From NCBI GenBank assembly GCA_021737445.1, contig JAIPDY010000131.1, positions 1 to 8,926 of the forward strand: a stretch of 8,926 nt of DNA, in the 5' to 3' direction. This document shows positions 1 to 5,914 of this stretch, piece by piece (the first letter of the stretch is position 1; each line of letters begins with the position of its first letter). Source of the stretch: Desulfotignum sp. (GTDB lineage: Bacteria; Desulfobacterota; Desulfobacteria; Desulfobacterales; Desulfobacteraceae). Both the position numbers and the translations under genes were made by a program. A model generated the notes under the pieces. That model searched no databases, was not told the DNA's origin, and was given only the letters and a program-made list of their open reading frames with translations.

Positions 1-1031
1 TCATCTGCCAAAACCTTTATGTCATGGCGCCGGTTTCTGGAAAAGTCTGCGGTTTCAAGCCCTAACCGGATGGTTTTGAATCCGGATCTGAACATGAGAT
101 CCGCTGCCCGGGGGGTGATTTCCCGGATATGCAGGGCATTGGGGGTGTGGAAAAACAGGTCCAGGTCTGCACAAATGATTTTTTCCATCAATGGGTAGGC
201 ATGGTCCGGGCCGTTCACCAGCAGGGCATCATCATAAAATGCAAAATTTTTCACCCCGAAATGGTGGTGCCAGTGGCTGATTTCCGCAAATACCCGGTCA
301 GGGGAGCGGCGGACCATCCTGGGTTCTAAAAAGGAGGCTGCGCAGTAATCGCAGGAAAACGGACACCCCCTGGCGGTCAGGATGGGGGCATAGTTCAGGT
401 GCGGGCACAGATCCAGGGCAGGAAAGGGGGGAACATCCGGGTTCAGGATATCAGAATCAAGCCTGTGTCCGGTAAACTGTCTGATGATTTTTTCCAGGGC
501 TGGTTCGCCATGGCCGGTAACCACAAGGTTGGCCCCGGAATGGGCAATGGCATGCTCATGGTACAGGGTGGCGTATTTGCCCCCGAGAATGACCGGGACA
601 TCTGGAAAAACCGATCGGATAACAGAGATGGTTTCCGCCACACCGGTGGCCCAGTAGGTCATCAGGGAAGTGACCAGGATAAGGTCCGGCCTGTCCAGGC
701 TTTCCAGGTCTTTTTTGAACCATTCCGGTGGAATGCCGTACCGTGAAAAGGTTTTTGGCATCCGGGGCAAAGGGCCGTCCAGGGGCGGCAACGCATCCGC
801 AAGGTTGATGGGGGTTTTGTGAAACGGCCCCCGGCCGTCCCAGGCGGTTTTCACAGGCTTGTTTTCTTTTGGGTGGAACCGGTCCAGGCAGTCGGCAAAA
901 CTGACCCGGATGCCGGCATCCCGCAATATGGCGGCAATGCCCAGCAGTCCTAAGGGTTTCAACCAGAAGTCAAAGGCGGCAAAATCATGAATCCAGGGAT
1001 TTACGCACAGCACGTGGGGCGGGTCTGCCAT
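1..1031 (-). CDS. B12-type radical SAM protein, C-terminus beyond left edge
   Basis: About 343 residues are visible, starting at the ATG at 1031-1029 (MADPPHVLCVNPWIHDF); the reading frame is still open at base 1. Residues ~1-200 resemble a cobalamin-binding Rossmann domain, with the segment LILVTSLMTYW, a GGKYAT turn at residues 150-155 and a GHGEP motif shortly after. The canonical DxHxxG cobalamin-ligand motif is not seen. The radical SAM [4Fe-4S] triad follows: C223-x3-C227-x2-C230 in GCPFSCDYC. Further on, a GLETAD segment fits a later strand of the SAM barrel. It starts 10 bases after the stop of the ahbB-like gene, with no strong ribosome binding site, so translation is probably coupled. 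The family often methylates or rearranges unactivated carbons, but the substrate here is unknown. It is not an evident AhbC or AhbD, because those lack a B12-type domain. Confidence 0.9.
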   Translation of the reverse strand, partial: MADPPHVLCVNPWIHDFAAFDFWLKPLGLLGIAAILRDAGIRVSFADCLDRFHPKENKPVKTAWDGRGPFHKTPINLADALPPLDGPLPRMPKTFSRYGIPPEWFKKDLESLDRPDLILVTSLMTYWATGVAETISVIRSVFPDVPVILGGKYATLYHEHAIAHSGANLVVTGHGEPALEKIIRQFTGHRLDSDILNPDVPPFPALDLCPHLNYAPILTARGCPFSCDYCAASFLEPRMVRRSPDRVFAEISHWHHHFGVKNFAFYDDALLVNGPDHAYPLMEKIICADLDLFFHTPNALHIREITPRAADLMFRSGFKTIRLGLETADFSRNRRHDIKVLAD

Positions 1032-1041
1032 GGGACGGTGT

Positions 1042-1512
1042 TCAGTCTTCAAAATACTTCATAGAGGTCTTTTTCAGCTCTTTTTTGGAAAAAAGCAGGG
1101 TGTAGTCGTCCTCTTTCACGGTGTTGGCAATCTTTTCCACCAGGGCCCGGCACTGGGCTTCATCAGCGGCATGGACCATGGTGTACAGGTTGTATTCCCA
1201 GCCCGGTGCCGGATCTCTTCTGTAGCAATGGGTGATTTCATCAAACCCGGCCATGGTGGTGCCCACCTGCTCCACCCGGTTTTCATCAACCTTCCATGCC
1301 ACCATGGCATTGGCCTTGAACCCGGATTTCTGGTGTTTCAAGGTGGCCCCGAATCTGCGGATAATGCCCCGCTGGTTGAGGTCGGTCAGTATTTGGAGAA
1401 ATTTTTCCTCGGTGATACCGATTTTTTGTGCCATTTCCCGAAACGGCCTCTGCACCACCGGTATATCGGTCTGGAGAAGGGCGATCACTTTTTTTTCTAT
1501 ATCAGTTATCAT
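1042..1512 (-). CDS. ahbB: Siroheme decarboxylase subunit, AhbB-like (Lrp/AsnC fold)
   Basis: A 156-residue protein with an N-terminal helix-turn-helix-like region (~residues 20-50) and a C-terminal AsnC-type ligand domain. It carries the hallmarks of siroheme decarboxylase subunits: RRFGA at 52-56, H60, NAMVAWKV at 68-75, HCYRR at 95-99 and YNLYTMVH at 107-114. The end, KKTSMKYF, resembles AhbB more than AhbA. In the known pathway AhbA and AhbB together decarboxylate siroheme to 12,18-didecarboxysiroheme, which AhbC and AhbD carry on to heme. No ahbA partner lies next to it: upstream is mtnA, and 10 bases downstream is a B12-type radical SAM gene. The start ATG at 1512-1510 follows TTGGAA eight bases upstream. 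A true Lrp-type transcription regulator is the alternative, but the HCYRR and YNLYTM motifs argue against it. The A/B subunit assignment is less sure than the family. Confidence 0.82.
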   Translation of the reverse strand: MITDIEKKVIALLQTDIPVVQRPFREMAQKIGITEEKFLQILTDLNQRGIIRRFGATLKHQKSGFKANAMVAWKVDENRVEQVGTTMAGFDEITHCYRRDPAPGWEYNLYTMVHAADEAQCRALVEKIANTVKEDDYTLLFSKKELKKTSMKYFED

Positions 1513-1548
1513 GGATTTCCAAAAAGTTTGTGATGTACCTGTCTTTTT

Positions 1549-1593
1549 TATGGTGTGCTGTCACAGCCTGGAACCATATCTTTATCTTTTTTT
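1549..1593. promoter_or_regulatory. Imperfect hairpin/palindrome in the leader of the ahbB-like gene
   Basis: TATGGT (1549-1554) pairs with ACCATA (1573-1578). Inside lies the perfect 11-base palindrome GCTGTCACAGC (1557-1567). On the plus strand a T-rich tract follows (1579-1593), giving the look of an intrinsic terminator for antisense transcription. On the minus strand, the sense for ahbB, the flank is A-rich, so it would act as an operator or leader hairpin rather than a terminator. It lies in the 112-base gap between mtnA and the ahbB-like gene. The structure is visible; its role is inference. Confidence 0.35.
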
Positions 1594-1624
1594 ACCATGT
1601 TCGCATCTGCAGGGCAACACTGAT

Positions 1625-2737
1625 TCATTTAGTTGTAAATTTGTCGGAAAACAACGCCTTTATGCCTTTTTCCGATGCATCACATATCCCCCGTTCCGTG
1701 ATGAATCCGGTGACCAAACGGGCCGGTGTCACATCAAAGGCATGGTTGGCTGTCGGACTGTTCTCCGGCGGCACCAGCACCTGTGTGATTTTACCCTTGC
1801 ACCATCCCTGGATATACCGGATTTCATCCTGGTCCCGTTCTTCAATGGGAATATCTGCGATACCGTCGGTGATGGACCAGTCAAAGGTGGAGGAAGGCAG
1901 GGCCACATAAAACGGAATGTTGTTGTCTTTTGCGCCCAAGGCCTTGAGATAGGTGCCGATTTTATTGGCCACATCCCCGGCCCGGGTGGTGCGGTCCGTG
2001 CCCACAATCACCAGATCCACCAGGTTGTGCTGCATCAGATGGCCCCCGGCATTGTCGGTTATCACGGTGTGGGGTATGCCGTGTTTGCCCAGTTCCCATG
2101 CGGTGAGACGTGCTCCCTGGTTCAGGGGCCGGGTTTCATCCACCCACACATGGAGATCGATGCCGGCATCAAAGGCCGCGTAAATTGGGGCGGTGGCAGT
2201 GCCGTATTCGATGCAGGCCAGCCATCCGGCATTGCAGTGGGTAAGGATATTCACCGGCTGTCCGTTTTTTTGAAGGGCACTGTCGGAGATCAGCTCCAGG
2301 CCAAACTCTCCGATCTTTTTGCAGTTGACTGCTTCTTCTTCCGCCACTGCCAGGGCCTGGTCCAGGGCTGCCCGGATCCGTGCATCCCCGGCCAAAGCTT
2401 TGCTTACTGCTGTCCGGACACGGTCCACCCCCCAGCACAGATTGGTGGCTGTGGGCCGGGCGCTTTTGAGGCGGTCGCACTGGCCGGAGAGCCAAAGGTC
2501 ATCTTCCGGGCGGCTGTTATTTTCCTTCAGGGCCACATATACCCCGAACGCACCGGTGGCACCGATAAGGGGCGCGCCCCGCACCACCATCTCTTTGATG
2601 GCATAAATCACCGCATCCACAGTGGGTAAATCTTTGATGATCATCTGGTGGGGCAGAAACCGCTGGTCAATGACCTGGACGGTCCGGGTGTCCCGGTTAA
2701 ACCAGATGGGCCGCATATTTTTGCCGTCAACTTTCAT
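1625..2737 (-). CDS. mtnA: S-methyl-5-thioribose-1-phosphate isomerase
   Basis: A 370-residue protein of the usual length for MtnA, in the eIF2B-like isomerase superfamily. It isomerises 5-methylthioribose-1-phosphate to the ribulose form in methylthioadenosine salvage. RGAPLIGATGAFG is at 53-65. The catalytic Cys is C168 in THCNAGW, and the catalytic Asp is D248 in IVGTDRTTRAGDVANKIGTY. The typical closing segment FDVTPARLVTGFITERG is at 334-350. The start at 2737 is preferred over M8 because GGAG lies 11 bases upstream, although that spacing is long. No other salvage gene (mtnP, mtnK, aldolase) is in view. Some anaerobes use MtnA for both methylthioribose- and deoxyribose-1-phosphate, so it may also process 5'-deoxyadenosine made by radical SAM enzymes. 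That wider role is inference; the family call is secure. Confidence 0.95.
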   Translation of the reverse strand: MKVDGKNMRPIWFNRDTRTVQVIDQRFLPHQMIIKDLPTVDAVIYAIKEMVVRGAPLIGATGAFGVYVALKENNSRPEDDLWLSGQCDRLKSARPTATNLCWGVDRVRTAVSKALAGDARIRAALDQALAVAEEEAVNCKKIGEFGLELISDSALQKNGQPVNILTHCNAGWLACIEYGTATAPIYAAFDAGIDLHVWVDETRPLNQGARLTAWELGKHGIPHTVITDNAGGHLMQHNLVDLVIVGTDRTTRAGDVANKIGTYLKALGAKDNNIPFYVALPSSTFDWSITDGIADIPIEERDQDEIRYIQGWCKGKITQVLVPPENSPTANHAFDVTPARLVTGFITERGICDASEKGIKALFSDKFTTK

Positions 2738-2775
2738 GGTTTGTTCTTCTCCAAAAAATACAGGTGCATCTGTGT

Positions 2776-2868
2776 TTAAAAATGTTTGATGAACTGATCT
2801 GCTTCGGCAATGGCAGCATTCATGTCCCGGATCAGGGCATCCACATCGGTTTCAACGGTAACTGTCAT
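2776..2868 (-). CDS. Doubtful 30-residue ORF upstream of mtnA
   Basis: An ATG at 2868-2866 opens a 30-residue frame ending at TAA 2778-2776, 38 bases before mtnA. The peptide is acidic and could form an amphipathic helix (DVDALIRDMNAAIAEADQF). Its codons resemble those of the neighbours (GCC, CTG, CGG), and its ATG overlaps the stop of a preceding minus-strand frame as ATGA. The ribosome binding site is weak: only AGG, two bases before the ATG. I do not recognise a family. A competing plus-strand reading of the same bases looks like part of a VOC-type protein remnant, and the two cannot both be coding. Treat it as a possible leader peptide or chance ORF. Confidence 0.2.
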   Translation of the reverse strand: MTVTVETDVDALIRDMNAAIAEADQFIKHF

Positions 2869-2963
2869 AACCTGCACAGGCTATAGTGATAGCAGATCAA
2901 AATCAAGTGTTTTATGCCCGGCCCCAGGGTAATCTCATTGAGTTGCAGCGTCACCGATATTGA
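2782..2963 (+). pseudogene. Possible remnant of a VOC/glyoxalase-type gene
   Basis: One plus-strand frame ending at TGA 2961-2963 reads QVFYARPQGNLIELQRHRY and then stops. This closely resembles the C-terminal strand of VOC (glyoxalase/bleomycin-resistance) proteins, whose common form is FY-x-R-DPDG-N-x-IEL. The frame is closed upstream by TAA at 2868-2870. In another frame, starting at ATG 2782, the bases read ICFGNGSIHV and then GIHIGFNG, which is reminiscent of the preceding VOC strand HIxF. The distance between the two pieces is shorter than in intact VOC domains, and they need a frame change. If real, this is a decayed and internally deleted gene with its N-terminal half gone. The similarity is short and judged by eye. 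Confidence 0.3.
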
Positions 2964-2969
2964 AATATC
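2956..2969. promoter_or_regulatory. Palindrome upstream of the DUF169 promoter
   Basis: GATATTGAAATATC has perfect 6-base arms around a 2-base centre. It lies 25 bases before the TTGACA box of the putative DUF169 promoter, a fitting place for an activator or repressor site. It also overlaps the stop of the putative VOC remnant. No regulator family is assigned. Confidence 0.25.
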
Positions 2970-2994
2970 CACATGGCCTGCATGAAAAGCGTGT

Positions 2995-3023
2995 TTGACA
3001 AAAAAATTTCCGGGTGCTAACTT
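2995..3023 (+). promoter_or_regulatory. Putative sigma-70 promoter for the DUF169-yccF block
   Basis: A perfect -35 box TTGACA (2995-3000) is followed by a 17-base spacer and TAACTT (3018-3023). The -10 box is poor (3 of 6) but is preceded by TGC, an extended -10 element. This would place the transcript start near 3030, leaving a leader of roughly 57 bases before the ATG at 3087. It is the best promoter-like match in the 349-base intergenic region. Confidence 0.45.
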
Positions 3024-3064
3024 TCCAGGTATGGAAATAACAGACCTCTTCTGGCTGCAGGGGC

Positions 3065-3082
3065 TGTGATTATTACAGGAGG
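3065..3082 (+). promoter_or_regulatory. Palindrome and strong ribosome binding site before DUF169
   Basis: TGTGATTATTACA (3065-3077) is a 13-base palindrome with one mismatch. It runs directly into the full Shine-Dalgarno AGGAGG (3077-3082), four bases before the ATG at 3087. The ribosome site favours that ATG over an upstream in-frame GTG at 3066 and an ATG at 3096. The palindrome could be an operator or a hairpin that affects access to the ribosome site. The Shine-Dalgarno is clear; the operator role is speculative. Confidence 0.4.
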
Positions 3083-3086
3083 CTGT

Positions 3087-3938
3087 ATGGACCGTATGGA
3101 CCATACCATTATTCAAGTATTGCCGAAATTTCTGGAAATTCTGGGCCTGGATGAAGACCCCATGGGGCTGTACTTTACCCAGGAAAAACCGGAAGCCGGA
3201 TACACACCTGATCCCATGGACCTCCCCACCCGGGAAAAAGAACAGGCAGATGCGGTGGACTGGGCCAAAATTTTTGGCGGATTTTCCTGTGTCATGGGCA
3301 AAATATGGCTGGCCAGGAAAAAGAGATCTGCGGCCTGGTTCTCAGCCCGCCATTTCGGGTGTCCTGGTGCTGCATTCTGGCTGGGATTCAACAAACCCCA
3401 GGTGAACACCATCATTCACTATGTGTCTTCCGGTATACCGGACCGGCTGCAGGGGGAGTTTTACTGTGACTCGCCCCGGAATCTGGAAAAAATGTTCAAC
3501 CATGTGGATCCGGAGCCGGCACCCGCTCCCTATTGCGTGTTCAAGCCTTTAAGCCTTTTTGAACCCGATGAGATTCCCCTGCAGGTCTGTTTTTTTGCCA
3601 GGCCTGAATCCATGTGCGGCCTGCATCAGCTGGCCACTTTTGTCACCAACGACCCGGAAGTGGTGGCCTCACCCTGGAGTGCTGCCTGCGGGAGCCTTGC
3701 AGCCTGGCCGTTTCACTACCTTGCAAAAGGCGAACTGCGGGCTGTGGTTGGGGGATGGGACCCGTCCGCCAGAAAATATTTTAAAACCGATGAACTCTCC
3801 TTCACGGTTCCCTGGGATCTTTTCTGCCAGATGCTGGAACAGTACCAGGAATCATTTTTAAAAACCAGCACCTGGCAGAATGTGTGCAAAAAAATTCATA
3901 AAAGCAAAAAAGCCTGGAATGAATTACCGCCCGAATAA
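3087..3938 (+). CDS. DUF169 family protein
   Basis: A 283-residue soluble protein starting MDRMDHTIIQ. The layout is that of the DUF169 family: an N-terminal helical part with LGLDEDPMGLYF (19-30), then the conserved Cys-rich stretch FSCVM (C68) and RHFGCPGAAFWLGF (C92). Later come PLSLFEP (155-160), a FARPESM segment (170-176), C177, and an AACGS motif with C201. DUF169 proteins are common in anaerobes and have no settled function; the conserved cysteines suggest metal or redox chemistry, but that is inference. The start is set by AGGAGG four bases upstream. It is the first gene of a plus-strand block, with yccF 9 bases after its stop. No signal peptide or membrane segment is seen. Confidence 0.85.
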   Translation: MDRMDHTIIQVLPKFLEILGLDEDPMGLYFTQEKPEAGYTPDPMDLPTREKEQADAVDWAKIFGGFSCVMGKIWLARKKRSAAWFSARHFGCPGAAFWLGFNKPQVNTIIHYVSSGIPDRLQGEFYCDSPRNLEKMFNHVDPEPAPAPYCVFKPLSLFEPDEIPLQVCFFARPESMCGLHQLATFVTNDPEVVASPWSAACGSLAAWPFHYLAKGELRAVVGGWDPSARKYFKTDELSFTVPWDLFCQMLEQYQESFLKTSTWQNVCKKIHKSKKAWNELPPE

Positions 3939-3947
3939 GGAGCCTTC

Positions 3948-4334
3948 ATGGCATTACTACTGAATGTTTTATGGTTTATCTTTGGGGGTGGATTCATTGC
4001 CTGGCTGCTGTGGATCCTCACCGGGGGCCTGCTTTTTATTACGGTTGTGGGCATTCCCTTTGGCTGGGCCGCCTTCAGGATAGCAGGATTTGCCGCTTTT
4101 CCCTTTGGCAAGGACCTGGTAGATGCCCGTGTGGTGGGTGAAGAGCGGGTGGCGGGCACCGGGCTTGCCAATTTTCTGTGGATCATCCTGGCCGGTATCT
4201 GGCTGGCCATATCCCATATCCTGGCCGGAGCAAGCCTTTGTCTGACCATTATCGGCATTCCGTTCGGATTTGCCCATTTCAGGCTGGCCATGGTCTGTTT
4301 CGCTCCCCTTGGAAAACGGGTGGTGTATCATTGA
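3948..4334 (+). CDS. YccF family (DUF307) inner membrane protein
   Basis: A 128-residue, very hydrophobic protein. It has two copies of the YccF-type repeat: ITVVGIPFGWAAFRIAGF (31-48) followed by FPFGK, and LTIIGIPFGFAHFRLAMV (99-116) followed by APLGK. Each copy carries the invariant GIPFG turn after a membrane segment. Membrane stretches fall at about 4-50 and 74-118, split by a charged middle loop (GKDLVDARVVGEER). Length is normal for the family. Function is not established; it is a conserved small integral membrane protein. The ATG is preceded by TAAGGAG, so the Shine-Dalgarno overlaps the stop codon of the DUF169 gene. The pair is almost certainly co-transcribed and probably translationally coupled. 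Confidence 0.93.
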   Translation: MALLLNVLWFIFGGGFIAWLLWILTGGLLFITVVGIPFGWAAFRIAGFAAFPFGKDLVDARVVGEERVAGTGLANFLWIILAGIWLAISHILAGASLCLTIIGIPFGFAHFRLAMVCFAPLGKRVVYH

Positions 4335-4414
4335 AAAAAAAGGGCTGCAACCCGAAAACAGGCGGTTGGTTTGCATGCTGACCGTCACGCTCAGCTCCAT
4401 GGAATAGAAAAGTT

Positions 4415-5628
4415 GTGAAAACCCATCAATTGTGGAATGTCCATTTCTTAAACCAGATCATCGACACCATGGCAGAAGGATTGTTCACCCTGGATGACCA
4501 GGGGATTATCACCTCCTGGAACCAGGCCATGGAAAAGATTTCCGGCTTTTCCGCTCCGGAGGCGGTGGGCAGAGGATGTGACATTCTCAAATGCAGCCGG
4601 TGCTACGGCAAACAATGCCCGCCTGGCAAAAGATGACCAGGGGCAGATCCTGGGAATCGTTGAAACCATCACGGATCTTACTGCGCTTTCTGCGGCGAAA
4701 AAAACCGCAGATGATGCCCGAGCAGGCCTACCGATTAGGTAATATCATCGGCAAAAGCCCTGCCATGCAGAATGTGTTTGATGCCATCCGGGCTGCCGCA
4801 GACAGCCGGGCAATCGTGCTGATCCAGGGAGAAAGCGGCACCGGCAAGGAACTGGTGGCCAAAGCCATTCATTTCAATGCCACAGGAGATCAGCGTCCCC
4901 TGGTGACGGTCAACTGCTCAGCCCTGTCTGAAACCCTTCTGGAAAGCGAATTGTTCGGCCATGTAAAAGGGGCTTTCACCGGCGCACACAAAGAGCGCAT
5001 GGGCCGGTTTGAGCAGGCAGATACCGGCACCATTTTTCTGGATGAAATCGGGGAATTGACCCCGTATATGCAGGTGAAGCTGTTGCGGGTTCTCCAGGAA
5101 CGGGAGATCGAACGGGTGGGGGATACCAGAAAACGCAAGATTGATATCCGGATCATTGCCGCCACCAATAAAAACCTGACTGAGTTGACCAGAAAAGGGC
5201 TGTTCAGGGAAGATCTGTTCTACCGCCTCAAGGTGTTCACCATCCAGATCCCGCCCCTCCGGGACCGGAAGCCGGACATCCCTCTGCTGGCAGAGCATTT
5301 TGTCCAAAAAACCGGCAGGCGGGAAAATAAACGCATAAAAGGGGTTTCCCCAGGTGCCATGAAAATTTTTATGTCCCACAGGTGGCCCGGTAATGTCCGG
5401 GAGCTGGAAAATGCCATTGAGCATGCATTTGTGGTCTGCAGGAGCGATTATATTTCCCGGACCGATCTGCCGGCGGAATTCCGGAATAGCGCCATGAATG
5501 CCGGGGGTAAAGCCATCCCTTCAGAACCACCCGGGCCGGCTGCAGAAAATGTGACAAAAGAAGCCCTGGTGGCATTGCTGGAACAATGCCAGTGGAACAA
5601 GGCAGAAGCAGCCCTGAAAATCAACAAC
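4415..5628 (+). pseudogene. Decayed PAS domain sigma-54-dependent activator
   Basis: The coding signal passes through three frames. Frame A (from GTG 4415) reads a PAS domain start, IIDTMAEGLFTLDDQGIITS, up to the Cys-rich CSRCYGKQCP at ~4621. Frame B, from ~4611, reads NARLAKDDQGQILGIVETIT and on to KKTADDAR at ~4718. Frame C, from ~4715, reads YRLGNIIGKS and a full AAA+ core: Walker A GESGTGKE (4828-4851), the sigma-54 contact loop GAFTGA (4969-4986), Walker B FLDEIGE (~5035-5055), and WPGNVREL (5383-5406). About 35-40 residues expected between the PAS Cys cluster and NARL are missing by comparison with related proteins I recall. The C-terminal Fis-type helix-turn-helix begins (WNKAEAALKI) and then breaks at ~5620-5630, going into the yqaE leader. 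Without the HTH and with two frame breaks, it cannot be a normal activator. A core fragment could still be made from an internal ATG. Confidence 0.88.
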
Positions 5629-5644
5629 ACAAAGGAGAAAGAAT

Positions 5645-5803
5645 ATGGATCTGGTTCGGATTTTAGTTGCAATACTTCTGCCGCCGCTGGGCGTTTTTCT
5701 TCAGGTGGGATTTGGAGGGGCCTTCTGGCTGAACATTCTCTTGACACTCCTGGGGTATATCCCCGGCATCGTGCATGCCGTCTGGATTATCGCCAGGCGC
5801 TGA
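5645..5803 (+). CDS. YqaE/Pmp3 family small membrane protein
   Basis: A 52-residue protein lying in a different frame from the activator remnant. It starts MDLVRILVAILLPPLGVFLQ and ends GIVHAVWIIARR. All hallmarks of the YqaE/Pmp3 (UPF0057) family are present: an N-terminal membrane helix with LLPPLGVFL, a glycine turn (VGFGGAFW), LNILLTLLGYIPG, then HAVWII in the second helix. Length is typical. A clear Shine-Dalgarno AAGGAG (5632-5637) sits seven bases before the ATG. In other organisms such proteins are stress-induced and affect membrane potential; no specific role can be given here. The leader begins directly at the broken HTH of the activator remnant, so its original promoter region may be lost. 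It now probably depends on upstream transcription. Confidence 0.94.
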   Translation: MDLVRILVAILLPPLGVFLQVGFGGAFWLNILLTLLGYIPGIVHAVWIIARR

Positions 5804-5869
5804 AGCCGGTAAGCATCGTATTCAGCTTCAGATGCAAAGAGGCGTTTTCAGGCCGGTTAAAAGAGATTG

Positions 5870-5914
5870 AACATCCCCCCTTGCCGCGGTAAATCGGAGA
5901 TGTTTTGGCTTTTG
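5870..5914. terminator. Candidate bidirectional terminator between converging genes
   Basis: AACATC (5870-5875) pairs with GATGTT (5899-5904), extended by CC/GG after one mismatch. A small inner hairpin TTGC-CGCG-GTAA lies at 5881-5892. On the plus strand TTTTGGCTTTTG follows, ending yqaE transcription. On the minus strand the hairpin starts right after the radical SAM stop and is followed by CAATCTCTTTT. Its position between converging genes supports the call, though the stem is weak. Confidence 0.45.

Noticed and set aside
1557..1567. CRP/FNR-like site at TGTGACAGCACA on the minus strand
   Set aside because: The spacing does not match TGTGA-N6-TCACA. The palindrome is better described simply as a GCTGT/ACAGC repeat.
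1232..2629. 465-codon plus-strand open frame antisense to mtnA and the ahbB-like gene
   Set aside because: It is the shadow of two well-recognised minus-strand genes with GC-rich third positions. Its translation shows no domain and is rich in His, Cys and Gly, as usual for antisense frames.
2757..2774. Attenuator-like hairpin with a T6 run just before mtnA
   Set aside because: On the minus strand ACAG-ATGCAC-CTGT is followed by ATTTTTT, but the stem is only four pairs, too weak for a terminator. The upstream mini-ORF has no run of regulatory codons.
2865..3116. 83-codon minus-strand frame across the divergent intergenic region
   Set aside because: It would start inside the DUF169 gene and cross its promoter. 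It shows no family resemblance. Only its stop overlapping the 30-residue ORF as ATGA made it worth a look.
4698..4704. Programmed frameshift at the seven-A run in the activator
   Set aside because: The needed shift is +1 (or -2) and not the -1 typical of A-run slippage. The separate internal deletion and the lost HTH show decay, not recoding.
5801..5830. TGAAGC/GCTTCA inverted repeat after yqaE as terminator
   Set aside because: The six-base arms enclose an 18-base loop and no T tract follows. The structure at 5870-5914 fits better.
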